Of a DNA stretch of 64,000 nt, positions 23,676-32,172 are shown in pieces. Made by a program: the position numbers and the translations under genes. Each line of letters begins with the position of its first letter. Within the stretch, counting starts at the first letter, position 1. Location of the stretch: the NCBI GenBank assembly GCA_903918755.1, contig CAIXFN010000108.1, forward strand, positions 1 through 64,000, in the 5' to 3' direction. Under the pieces are notes generated by a model that was not told the origin of the DNA, did not search any database, and was given only the letters and a program-made list of their open reading frames with translations. Source of the DNA: an uncultured Pedosphaera sp. Its GTDB lineage: Bacteria > Verrucomicrobiota > Verrucomicrobiia > Limisphaerales > Pedosphaeraceae.

Positions 23676-25073
23676 ATGGACCCGGCCACCATCCAGTTGC
23701 TTCAGTCCGTCCCCTTGTTCTCCGGGTTGACGGAGGCGCAATGGGAATGTCTCGAACCCGGCGAGGTCATCACCGTGCCCGCCGGCACCGTGCTGGTTCC
23801 CGAAGGAGAACGTTGCCCATTTTTCTTCGTCGTTCTCGACGGGGAATTGCGCTTGAGCCGGACTTACGATCGTCAGTCCGTCCTCATGGGCGTGATCAAA
23901 CCGGGCCAATACACCGGTGAGGTGACCCTCCTGCTGGACATTCCCTGGCTCGCTTCCGCGCGGGCGGGAAAAACCACCACCCTCTTTCGGCTCAAATCCG
24001 ACGATTTCTGGCGGATGTTGAGCCATTGTCCGGTGCTGGCCCGGGGGATTTTCCAATTTGCGGCCGCCAAGATGCGCAACATGGAAGGCTACTCGCAGCA
24101 GCGGGAAAAACTCGCCTCCCTGGGCACCATGGCCGCGGGGCTGGCTCACGAACTGAATAATCCGGCCGCCGCCGCCCGCCGGGCGGCCACCCATCTGCGG
24201 GAAACCACGGATAAGGCACAAGTCCTCCTCTGTAAACTCTCCAAAAACCTCACGCATGACCAGTGGCATGAGCTCGCGTTGGCCTCGCAGGCGGGAATGG
24301 ATCGCCTCGCGGGTGCCCCGGTGCTCGACCACATCGAGCGCAGTGATCGGGAGGATCGGATCGCAACCTGGCTCCAGTCCCGGGGCGTCGCCACTCCTTG
24401 GGATCTCGCTCCCACTTTTGTCCGGGCGGATGTGGCCATCTCCTGGCTGGAAACACTGGCCAACCAACTACCGGCCGCCAGCCAGGCGGATGCGCTGGCG
24501 TGGCTGGAATCGCGCTTGAATTTGAAATTGTTGCTGACCCAGGTCGAGCAGAGCACCGGGCGAATCTCCGAGTTGGTCAAAGCCATGAAGTCTTATTCCT
24601 ACATGGGCGAGGCGGCCCAGCAGGAAACGGACATCCATGCTGGCATTGAAAGCACCTTGCTGATGCTGGGCCACAAATTGAAAAACGTGACCGTCAAGCT
24701 GTCCTTGGATCGCTCCCTTCCGCGCATCCTGACTTACGGCAGCGAGCTCAATCAAGTTTGGACCAATTTGATCGATAACGCCATCGACGCGGTCAACGGC
24801 GCCGGCAAGATTTGCATTTCCACATGTCAAGAAGACGACCAATTGGTGGTGGAAATTGTTGACTACGGTTCCGGCATCCCGCCGGACATTCAGCCCCACA
24901 TCTTCGAGCCGTTTTTCACCACCAAACCGGTGGGAGCCGGCACCGGACTTGGCCTGATTATCAGCCACCGGATTATTGCCGATCGCCACGGCGGCGAAAT
25001 CGAATTCGAGTCCCAGCCCGGCGAGACCCGCTTCAAAGTCCGGATTCCCCTCCATCGCAAAAGCGCAGATTGA
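23676..25073 (+). CDS. cNMP-binding-domain sensor histidine kinase
   Basis: A 465-residue soluble kinase. Residues 5-130 are a cyclic-nucleotide-binding/Crp-like sensor domain. The dimerisation box carries phospho-His158 (GLAHELNNPAAAARR). A long helical insert follows, then the ATPase domain with NLIDNAIDAV, DYGSGIPPDI and GTGLGL. No membrane helix is present. It starts 2 bases after the receiver-flavoprotein gene, and Asp62 of that protein is the natural phosphate acceptor. Together they look like an input-to-redox-enzyme phosphorelay. Whether it senses cAMP, another ligand or redox state cannot be read from the sequence. Confidence 0.88.
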   Translation: MDPATIQLLQSVPLFSGLTEAQWECLEPGEVITVPAGTVLVPEGERCPFFFVVLDGELRLSRTYDRQSVLMGVIKPGQYTGEVTLLLDIPWLASARAGKTTTLFRLKSDDFWRMLSHCPVLARGIFQFAAAKMRNMEGYSQQREKLASLGTMAAGLAHELNNPAAAARRAATHLRETTDKAQVLLCKLSKNLTHDQWHELALASQAGMDRLAGAPVLDHIERSDREDRIATWLQSRGVATPWDLAPTFVRADVAISWLETLANQLPAASQADALAWLESRLNLKLLLTQVEQSTGRISELVKAMKSYSYMGEAAQQETDIHAGIESTLLMLGHKLKNVTVKLSLDRSLPRILTYGSELNQVWTNLIDNAIDAVNGAGKICISTCQEDDQLVVEIVDYGSGIPPDIQPHIFEPFFTTKPVGAGTGLGLIISHRIIADRHGGEIEFESQPGETRFKVRIPLHRKSAD

Positions 25074-25127
25074 AGCCCGCCCAACCGCTGCGCTTGCTGA
25101 ACAAAGCCAAGGCCCCGCCCGGCTCGC

Positions 25128-25889
25128 TCAAAGCCCTGGCACTCGCCCGATCACGAGATGACGACCGCTGCTCGTCGAAGTTGCTTGCGGCACATAATCG
25201 GCAACGCTCGTGCCCAAAAGGCTCCAGGTGTAACCGGCAATCGTCCCATCCGTATTGGCATAAAGCCGGAAAGTCCCATGTCCGATGCCGCCCGGATGCG
25301 CGTACCGCGTGTCGTTGGTTCCATGGTAGCTCGCCGAGCTATCGATCACCGGCACCGTCCATTGACTGGTCCCCGCAATGAACGGCTTGCTGCTGTTCGT
25401 GGCCGGGAAATCCTGCACGATCATGACATGACCGGAGGGTGACTGGAGCTCCGGGTAATAAACAATGGCGATGACGTCCCCCGGTTGGATCTGACTGATC
25501 AATGGCACCCGTTGAAATCCCTTCTGGTTCAGGATGGTGTCATGGTAAACGGCCGCTATCGGGTTGTTGGTGCCCATCCAACTCGTAAAGTGGGACGGAG
25601 CCCAATTGTAGGTATGCTCCCACAATTGCGTCACAAAGGTTGAGCATTCCGTGCGCGCGGTGCTCTTGGTTCCGTTCCAATTGATAAAGGCGGGGCTGCC
25701 GTACACGTTCGGCCAGACCGCCGGCGGAGGCGTGGCGATTTCCTCCTGCACCAGATCCAACACCAGCCCTTCGGCCACCCCCAGATATTGCGGCGGCTGC
25801 GCCGTAGCGCTGACCGCCAAACTGAAGCTCAAACCCAAAACGGCCGTCCAGCCGCTCACCCATCTCGTCATCCCAATCTCGATCTTCAT
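25128..25889 (-). CDS. Secreted cysteine-peptidase/amidase-like protein (CHAP or NlpC/P60-like)
   Basis: A 253-residue protein. The signal peptide ends near residue 30 (VSATAQ). The core has a candidate catalytic Cys in TECSTFVTQLWEHTYN and, about 75 residues on, PGDVIAIVYYP followed by SGHVMIVQD with a candidate His. This spacing is typical of papain-like NlpC/P60 and CHAP enzymes acting on peptidoglycan or amides. Start ATG 25889 directly precedes the signal peptide; a longer reading to 25988 is charged and unlikely. The gene converges on the cNMP kinase gene with a 54-base gap. The exact family is not settled. Confidence 0.6.
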   Translation of the reverse strand: MKIEIGMTRWVSGWTAVLGLSFSLAVSATAQPPQYLGVAEGLVLDLVQEEIATPPPAVWPNVYGSPAFINWNGTKSTARTECSTFVTQLWEHTYNWAPSHFTSWMGTNNPIAAVYHDTILNQKGFQRVPLISQIQPGDVIAIVYYPELQSPSGHVMIVQDFPATNSSKPFIAGTSQWTVPVIDSSASYHGTNDTRYAHPGGIGHGTFRLYANTDGTIAGYTWSLLGTSVADYVPQATSTSSGRHLVIGRVPGL

Positions 25890-26537
25890 ACTGAATTTAC
25901 CGGCGAGTTCATTCTGGCGCACCCTCGCTTCTTTTTTCTTAGGCACGCACACGCGGGTAAACTGCCTAAAATTCAGTCGGATCGCCATACCACTTCAGAA
26001 GTACGGATGGTTGCATTATTGACTGTTCCCACCAACCCTCCCTCTTCTGTGGTTTTTGTGAATCTTCGCGGCAAATTTTCCTCTTTTCCGTCAATCTCCG
26101 CCTAAATTCCTATGGTAGAAATACGTTTTACAACGATCAATGTTATTCCTGGCACATGAACAGTAGCTGAAACTGAGAATAGTAGTTCATGGGGCCCCCG
26201 AAAATCGCGCCTCATCCGCACCCCACGCCGCCCCCCCCTTTGGCGTCAGTCGCGGAAACGAAATTTTTGTGGCCATCCACCAGAATCACCGGTTTGGTGG
26301 CCCTGCTCTTTGACATTTTGCCTCGGCCACCAAGAACGCCTGGCAGGCGGGGCCCCCGCGCACCTCGCCACCTCCGCCTGCCAGGCCCTTGCCACTCTAC
26401 TCGCAAAAGCCCCAACCAGCCCGGAATCCAGGTTAAACAAGGTTAGTCCAGTTTCGTGAAAATAAATCCCGGTTTCGGACACTTAATCCAAGTTCCTTCC
26501 GCTCGGACTGCCCCCACCCGTCCGGAAAAACTGCCCC
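25890..26537. other. 648-base non-coding stretch with a 13-bp inverted repeat
   Basis: No supported gene is present; the open frames are proline-rich or are shadows. The perfect arms GCCTGGCAGGCGG (26338-26350) and CCGCCTGCCAGGC (26374-26386) form a 13-bp stem with a 23-base loop. A weaker pair CATGAAC/GTTCATG lies at 26155-26161 and 26185-26191. The region must hold the promoter of the peptidase-like gene on the minus strand and the 3' end of the arabinose operon, but no clear -35/-10 pair was found. Confidence 0.5.
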
Positions 26538-27257
26538 TTACTTCGGCGCTTTTTGCCCGCCCTTCCCCTTTTGCCCATAATAAGCATCCGGCCCGTGCTT
26601 GCGCAGAAAATGCTTGTCCAGCAGCGCCGCGGGCATGGGCCCCGCCTTCGGATTGATCCGGAAAGTCTCCGTCGCCATGCGGGCCAGGGTCTCCAGCACG
26701 ATGGCATTGTGCACCGCCTCCCCCACCGTGCGCCCCCAGGTGAACGGCGCGTGGCTGGCCGCCAGCACCCCCGGGCAACTTACCGGGTCGCGTCCCGCAA
26801 AGGTCTCCACGATCACGTGCCCGGTATTGGCCTCATACTCATTTTGAATCTCCGCCTTGGTGAGTTGCCGGGTGCAGGGAATGGGACCGTAAAAATAATC
26901 GGCATGCGTCGTTCCCAAGGCTGGAATCGACCGTCGGGCCTGCGCCCAGGCGGTGGCATTGAGACTGTGGGTATGGACCACTCCCCCGATGGCGGCAAAT
27001 TCCCGGTAGAGCACAAGATGGGTTGGCGTGTCCGAACTGGGATTCAATTTGCCCTCCACCACCCGGCCATCCGCCAGCGCCACCACCACCATATGCGCCG
27101 GCTTCATCTGCGCATAAGGCACGCCGGAGGGCTTGATCACCATTCGCCCACTGGCGCGGTCCAACCCGCTCACATTGCCCCAGGTCTGGATGACCAACCC
27201 CTCGGCGACGAGCTTCAGATTTGCCGCGCAAACTTCCTGCTTCAGTTTTTCGAGCAT
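26538..27257 (-). CDS. araD: L-ribulose-5-phosphate 4-epimerase
   Basis: A 239-residue class II aldolase-fold enzyme converting L-ribulose 5-phosphate to D-xylulose 5-phosphate. Typical features are WGNVSG, KPSGVPY, the zinc-binding GVVHTHS, and a further histidine in AASHAPFTWG. It is the last gene of the operon, eight bases after the kinase gene. Length is close to that of the E. coli enzyme (231). The C-terminus carries a lysine/glycine-rich tail. Confidence 0.92.
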   Translation of the reverse strand: MLEKLKQEVCAANLKLVAEGLVIQTWGNVSGLDRASGRMVIKPSGVPYAQMKPAHMVVVALADGRVVEGKLNPSSDTPTHLVLYREFAAIGGVVHTHSLNATAWAQARRSIPALGTTHADYFYGPIPCTRQLTKAEIQNEYEANTGHVIVETFAGRDPVSCPGVLAASHAPFTWGRTVGEAVHNAIVLETLARMATETFRINPKAGPMPAALLDKHFLRKHGPDAYYGQKGKGGQKAPK

Positions 27258-27265
27258 GGCAACGG

Positions 27266-28975
27266 TTATTTGGATTTTGACGCACCGACTCCGCGCGCCT
27301 GGTCGCGGATTTCAATCAACCGCTTCATCACTCCATGGAGATTTCCGCCTCCCGCTACAGTTCCGAAGGCATCGTGAACCTGCCGGTAAAGCGGATACAA
27401 TTCCGCATAAACCGCCCTGGCCGTGGGGTTGGGTTGGTAGATTTTGGGCTTTCGTCCGGTCATCGCCTTTTGCGCGCTCGGATAATCATCATACCCACCC
27501 GCCGCCTTGCCCGCGGCCACCGCGCCGGCAATCGCGGCGCCCAAGGCACAAGTTTGTGCGGACCGGGAAATGATCATCGGCCGGCCGGTGACATCGGCAT
27601 AGATCTGCATGACCAGCGCGCTCTTTTCGGCAATGCCTCCGCAGTTCACCACGTCTTTCACGGCGACCCCGAATTCCTCCAGGCGGTTGATGATGGTGAG
27701 GGCTCCAAACGCAGTGGCTTCGATCAACGCCCGGTAAATTTCCGCGGGCGTCGTGTAAAGGGTCTGCCCCACCAGCAAGCCCGTCAGCCGTTGATCCACC
27801 AGAATCGTCCGGTTGCCGTTATTCCAGTCGAGCGCCAGCAATCCCGATTCCCCGGGTTTAAGTTTACCCGCCGCCCGACTCAGGGCCTCGTGCGTGCCTT
27901 CGGATTTGCCGCCCGGTTGGACGTAGTTGACGAACCAGTTGAAAATGTCGCCCACGGCGGACTGCCCGGCTTCCAACCCGTAATACCCGGGCAGGATGCT
28001 TCCGTCCACGATCCCGCATAATCCGGGTATGTCCGCCAGCTTTTGTGCCAAAGGCACAATCATGGTATCGCAAGTACTGGTCCCGATGGCCTTGACCAGC
28101 GTCCCCGGCGTGATCCCGCAACCCACGGCACCCAGGTGCGCGTCAAACGCCCCCACCGCCACCGGCACTCCCACCGGCAGCCCGGTCCGCTTGGCCCATT
28201 CGGCCGTTAGACCGCCGACCGCTCCGTCAATTGGTCGCACCCGCGGACACAACCGGCCGCGCAACTCCGCCAGTTTCGGATCCAGCTTGGCCAGGAATTC
28301 CACCTCGGGATAGCCGCCCCAATCCGCATGGTACATCGCCTTGTGGCCGGCCGCGCAGATTCCCACCGTCAGTTTGTCCGGCGCTTCCGTGCCGGTCAGC
28401 ATGGCCGGTACCCAGTCCGCCAGTTCCACCCACGAATGCGCGGCGTTAAAGACCGCCGGCTGGGTCCGTAAACAATGGAGGATCTTGCTGAAGAACCACT
28501 CACTGCTGTAGGTGCCCCCGCACTTGGCCAGGTAATTGGGACGCAGAGTTTTTGCCAGCGCCGTGATCTCTGCCGCCTCGGCCACGCCGGTGTGGTCTTT
28601 CCACAGCCAGGCCATGGCCGCGGGATTGCGGGCAAACCTTTTCGACAACGCCAGCGGCCGGCCCTGCGCATCCACCGGGATGGGGGTGCTGCCAGTGGTA
28701 TCCACCCCCAGCCCAATGACCTGTTCCGGTTTGAATCCCTTGACCGCCCGCCGCGCCAGCGCCAGGGCCTGACGAATGGCCGCCTCGGCACCCGCGACGT
28801 AATCCTCCGGATGCTGCCGTGCCAGATTGGGATCGCGCGCGAGGATGACGCCATGTTCGCCATGCGCGTAGTTCCACACGCTGGTCGCAACCTCGCGTCC
28901 GTTGGCGACATTTACCAGCAGGGCGCGAACCGAGTTCGTGCCGTAATCCAGACCAAGGGTGTAACGGGCGGCCAT
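27266..28975 (-). CDS. araB: Ribulokinase
   Basis: A 569-residue FGGY-family kinase phosphorylating L-ribulose. The N-terminal phosphate-binding region GLDYGTNSVRALLV, the motif GVDTTGSTPIPVD, and the C-terminal ATP region (GGIAEKSALVMQIYADVTGRP is split as GGIAEKSALV then MQIYADVTGRP) fit AraB, as does the length (E. coli 566). It lies between the isomerase gene (16-base gap) and araD (8-base gap). Control by the adjacent ROK regulator is inferred from position. Confidence 0.92.
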   Translation of the reverse strand: MAARYTLGLDYGTNSVRALLVNVANGREVATSVWNYAHGEHGVILARDPNLARQHPEDYVAGAEAAIRQALALARRAVKGFKPEQVIGLGVDTTGSTPIPVDAQGRPLALSKRFARNPAAMAWLWKDHTGVAEAAEITALAKTLRPNYLAKCGGTYSSEWFFSKILHCLRTQPAVFNAAHSWVELADWVPAMLTGTEAPDKLTVGICAAGHKAMYHADWGGYPEVEFLAKLDPKLAELRGRLCPRVRPIDGAVGGLTAEWAKRTGLPVGVPVAVGAFDAHLGAVGCGITPGTLVKAIGTSTCDTMIVPLAQKLADIPGLCGIVDGSILPGYYGLEAGQSAVGDIFNWFVNYVQPGGKSEGTHEALSRAAGKLKPGESGLLALDWNNGNRTILVDQRLTGLLVGQTLYTTPAEIYRALIEATAFGALTIINRLEEFGVAVKDVVNCGGIAEKSALVMQIYADVTGRPMIISRSAQTCALGAAIAGAVAAGKAAGGYDDYPSAQKAMTGRKPKIYQPNPTARAVYAELYPLYRQVHDAFGTVAGGGNLHGVMKRLIEIRDQARGVGASKSK

Positions 28976-28991
28976 AGGTAACTCGCTTGGG

Positions 28992-30395
28992 TCAGGCCTG
29001 GTGGTGGTACGTCTGCCAGCCCAGATACGTGGTCAACGCATCGTCGATGGCTTCACTCACCGCGGCTTTCGTGGCCGCGACATGATGTTCAAATCCCTCC
29101 CGGCAGATGTATTGCAGCAGTTTCTGGAATTGCGGAAGTTCAATGACCCCGTAGCCGCCGAACGTATCCAGCGTGTCCTCGGTGAACCGGCCCTCGCCGT
29201 AATAACCGCGGACCCGGCCACTGGTGTCATCCGTCGAAATGCGGCAATAGGTGAACGGCCCGGGACTGATGCGCCCCACAATTGTGCCGTAGGTGTTTTC
29301 CTTGCCCACGGTCCCGGCGATGATTTCCTGGTAATCCATCCGCTGCTCCGCGAAGAACGCCTTGGGCAGGTTGGAGCAATGGAACACCACGCCCTTGTTG
29401 GGATCGCCCCCGAAATTGTTGTTCCAGTCGAGCAAGGCAGCCGGCTTGCCCGAAGCGGCTTGCAGCACATACATGCCCAGCAGCCCCACGATGTCCGTCT
29501 CGCACGCGCTCGGCAGCATGTTGTTGGACATCATGCTCATCAGGGTGCAGGGCACCACGCCGTAAAATTCCTCCAACGCTGTCCAGCATTGGATGGCTGT
29601 CGCGGAGAGTTGCTGATCCTTGACCCAGCGGTCGATTCCCACTCCCAGCTTGGCCATTTTCATCAAGCTCACGTCCGGAATGCCGCGCACATTCGTGTAG
29701 TTGCGAATCTCGGCGAGCTTTTCCTTCACCGGCGCCTCGTCATCCGTCATTTTGCGGGCCCAACCCAGCACCTCGGAAAGATCCAGCGTTTCCACCGTGA
29801 TCCCGCTGGCCTCCAGCAATTTCTCACTGAAGCGCACGGTATTAAACGCCGCCGGCCGCGCGCCGATCGCGCCGATCCGGGCGTTCTTTAATTTGCGGAC
29901 GATATTGCACGTGGCCGCGAAACGGCGCAGGTCGGCCACAAATTCCGGCGTGTTCGGATCCACGGTGTGGAGTTTCGTGAGCGAATAAGGAATTCCGTAC
30001 TGCCGCAAATTGTTGCATGCGGACATCTTGCCGCAAAAGCTGTCCCGCCGGTCGCGGATGGTCATCTTGCCGCTGATGTCGTTAAACGCGTGTACCAGCA
30101 CCGGCACTTTGAGATTTGCCCAACGCAGTGTGTTGGCGATGGCGCGTTCATCTCCGAAATTCGGCAGGGTCACGATGATACCGTCGATCGCCTCCCGGTT
30201 GGCCTTGAACAGGTCGGCGCACTTCTGCGCGTCGCTCAGCGACTCGACCGCTCCAAATTTGGTGGCTTCTTCGGGCAGCGTGATGGCGCGAATGCCTTCG
30301 CGCTCGAGTGCCGCCAGGATTTCCCGGCGTCCCGCCTGGCACAAATGTGCCGGAAAGAAGCCGCGGTTGCCGACAATGATTCCAAGTGTGATCAT
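28992..30395 (-). CDS. L-fucose/L-arabinose isomerase family protein
   Basis: A 467-residue sugar isomerase of the FucI/AraA fold (COG2407-like). The conserved part includes MLPSACETDIVGLLGMY, ALLDWNNNF and HCSNLPK, with the metal-site Glu in CETD. It is placed first in an operon with ribulokinase and ribulose-5-phosphate epimerase. The natural role is therefore L-arabinose to L-ribulose, replacing classical AraA; this is inference from context. ATG 30395 has no Shine-Dalgarno (AACTCCT just before). Confidence 0.85.
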   Translation of the reverse strand: MITLGIIVGNRGFFPAHLCQAGRREILAALEREGIRAITLPEEATKFGAVESLSDAQKCADLFKANREAIDGIIVTLPNFGDERAIANTLRWANLKVPVLVHAFNDISGKMTIRDRRDSFCGKMSACNNLRQYGIPYSLTKLHTVDPNTPEFVADLRRFAATCNIVRKLKNARIGAIGARPAAFNTVRFSEKLLEASGITVETLDLSEVLGWARKMTDDEAPVKEKLAEIRNYTNVRGIPDVSLMKMAKLGVGIDRWVKDQQLSATAIQCWTALEEFYGVVPCTLMSMMSNNMLPSACETDIVGLLGMYVLQAASGKPAALLDWNNNFGGDPNKGVVFHCSNLPKAFFAEQRMDYQEIIAGTVGKENTYGTIVGRISPGPFTYCRISTDDTSGRVRGYYGEGRFTEDTLDTFGGYGVIELPQFQKLLQYICREGFEHHVAATKAAVSEAIDDALTTYLGWQTYHHQA

Positions 30396-30408
30396 AGGAG
30401 TTTTGATA

Positions 30409-30417
30409 TTTACTAAA
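30409..30417. promoter_or_regulatory. Candidate operator upstream of the arabinose operon
   Basis: The palindrome TTTACTAAA lies 13 bases upstream of the isomerase ATG, in the 93-base gap between the ROK gene and the operon. A possible -35 (TTGACG) occurs upstream on the minus strand without a convincing -10. The ROK regulator encoded next door is the obvious candidate binder. Support is weak. Confidence 0.3.
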
Positions 30418-30488
30418 GAACACTACGGAAGTCGGAAGCCGTCAAGGATTTATCGCTTCACCGTCCCTCTCTAAATTTTCGGCCCGGA

Positions 30489-31670
30489 CTAATAACCGTG
30501 CGGCGTGACCGCCACCGAGCTTACCAGGCGGTCAATACCCGCAGCCACCAAGCCGGCCAGCCGACGCCGGGAGGCATGGTCGCACTCCACCCGGCCGAAC
30601 CGTGCCCACAAGGCCCCTCGAGAGACGGCCGCCGACAGGTGCTCCATCACCGCAGGCGGCAATTCTCCCAACCGACCGGTGATGACCACCCGCCGCAAGC
30701 CAAGGACATTCAGCGCGCCGGCGATTACCACGGCGGCGGCCTCCAGCGTTTCGGCCAACCAGGCGGGAACTCCCCCCACGGCGATATCCTTTGCCAGCGC
30801 TTCCCAACTGATCACCGCCCCGACGGGTTGGTGTTCAGCCAGGCTTTGTAACAATCCGCGGGTGGATCCCAGCGTCTCGAGGCACCCCGTGGCCCCGCAG
30901 CCGCATGGTCGCCCGTTCCCCAAAACCGGGGTATGTCCCAACTCACCACTAATGGGTAACGGGTTCGCGCAAAGCTTCCCCTCCAGGATCACCGCCCCGC
31001 CCACGCCTTCGCCAAAATCGACCAGCAAGAAATCCTGCCCCCCCGGGTCGGTGGCCTGCTGGCCGAGGGCCAGGGCCCGCTCTTCCTGCACCAGAATCAC
31101 CGGGACCGGCCAGAATTTTTGAATGACGGGTATGATTTCCAGGCGCTCGGTCCAATGCAAATTGGGCGAATAAAGCACCCGGCCTTTCGGCTCGTCCACA
31201 ATCCCTGGGACACTGACCAGTACGCCCCAATATTCATGGGCAGGCAGTTGTGCGGCGATCCTCTGAAATTGTTCCACCAATTCCTGCTCGGAAGCCGGTG
31301 TGTCAATCTGCCAGGCCCAGCGGTCCTCGCCATTGAATCCCACCGGCAAGGGGGTGAAACTGGTCTGCTCCACCGCCAGTTGGATGGCCAGAAACCGGGG
31401 CTGATCCTCATTGAGCCGCAATTGGCGTCCCGGGCGTCCCAGGCGGGCGGTGCCATTGCCGGGCGTGCCGCTTGCTTCGAGGGTTCCTTGGGTGGCAATC
31501 TCTTCCAGCACCCCCAACTGCAGCAACTCGTCCACGATCCGGCCCGCCGTGGGTTGGCTCATGCCCAGAGACTTGGCGAGTTCTGCCCGGGAAGCCAGTC
31601 CCAACTCCCGCAACCGCCGCAACAGGGTGCGGGTGTTCAGCTGGCCCATTCTCGTTGGTACTACAACCAT
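30489..31670 (-). CDS. ROK-family transcriptional regulator
   Basis: A 393-residue regulator. Residues of about 8-65 form the winged-helix DNA-binding domain (SRAELAKSLGMSQPTAGRI). A sugar-kinase-like ROK fold follows, with GELGHTPV and the zinc-type motif CGCGATGCLE. The ATP-binding part is degenerate, as expected for a repressor. ATG 31670 (MVVVPTRMGQ) is chosen; ATG 31649 is an alternative and the reading back to 31811 is unlikely. It is encoded just upstream of the arabinose-type operon on the same strand, 93 bases away, so L-arabinose or a related sugar is the probable effector. Confidence 0.85.
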   Translation of the reverse strand: MVVVPTRMGQLNTRTLLRRLRELGLASRAELAKSLGMSQPTAGRIVDELLQLGVLEEIATQGTLEASGTPGNGTARLGRPGRQLRLNEDQPRFLAIQLAVEQTSFTPLPVGFNGEDRWAWQIDTPASEQELVEQFQRIAAQLPAHEYWGVLVSVPGIVDEPKGRVLYSPNLHWTERLEIIPVIQKFWPVPVILVQEERALALGQQATDPGGQDFLLVDFGEGVGGAVILEGKLCANPLPISGELGHTPVLGNGRPCGCGATGCLETLGSTRGLLQSLAEHQPVGAVISWEALAKDIAVGGVPAWLAETLEAAAVVIAGALNVLGLRRVVITGRLGELPPAVMEHLSAAVSRGALWARFGRVECDHASRRRLAGLVAAGIDRLVSSVAVTPHGY

Positions 31671-31710
31671 CGGCCTAAGAAACCGGCGCTCCCCCCGCCG
31701 CGTCAAGCCT

Positions 31711-32091
31711 TTACGGCTGCTTGTCCGCTTTGACTGGCCAATGGGATTGCACCATCCCCTTATATCCGCCTTGGATCGAGAAGACCCTGGAATAGCCCAT
31801 CTTCCCGGCATTTAAGGCGGCGAGCACGGAACGAAAACCCCCGCCGCAATAGAGCAGTAACTCGGTGCCGGAATTGGGATATGCCTTTTCCAGATCGCGT
31901 TCGAGGATGCCGCGCCCCAGATGGACGGCTTCGGCGGCATGTCCTTGCTGCCATTCGGAGTCCTCCCGCACGTCGATCAGCACCGCTTGGGGATTCCGGG
32001 TCAGCCGTTCCCGGGCCTCCGCAATCGTAATTTCCTGAACTTGGGTTTGCGCTTCCTGTACCAGCTTTAAAAAACCGGGTGAATGATCCAT
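31711..32091 (-). CDS. Single-domain rhodanese-like sulfurtransferase
   Basis: A 126-residue cytosolic protein. VLIDVREDSEWQQGHAAEAVHLGRG is split as VLIDVREDSEWQQGH and EAVHLGRG; the active-site loop is YCGGGFRS with catalytic Cys. The C-terminus FSIQGGYKGMVQSHWPV is also family-typical. It is divergent from the EamA gene (81-base gap). The role in sulfur transfer or thiol handling is general; no pathway partner is adjacent. Confidence 0.85.
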   Translation of the reverse strand: MDHSPGFLKLVQEAQTQVQEITIAEARERLTRNPQAVLIDVREDSEWQQGHAAEAVHLGRGILERDLEKAYPNSGTELLLYCGGGFRSVLAALNAGKMGYSRVFSIQGGYKGMVQSHWPVKADKQP

Positions 32092-32172
32092 GGCGCAAAT
32101 CTAGCCGGGAGTCGGCACCGGTCAAATGAATTTCCGGTTGCGCCCCGCGCCTTGGAACCGCTTACTGTCGCG

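Noticed and set aside
26189-26482. Proline-rich plus frame and a 78-codon minus frame in the gap before araD
   Set aside because: Low-complexity or compositional; no conserved motif. The text around 26450-26490 looked like an insertion-sequence end, but no inverted pair or transposase was found.
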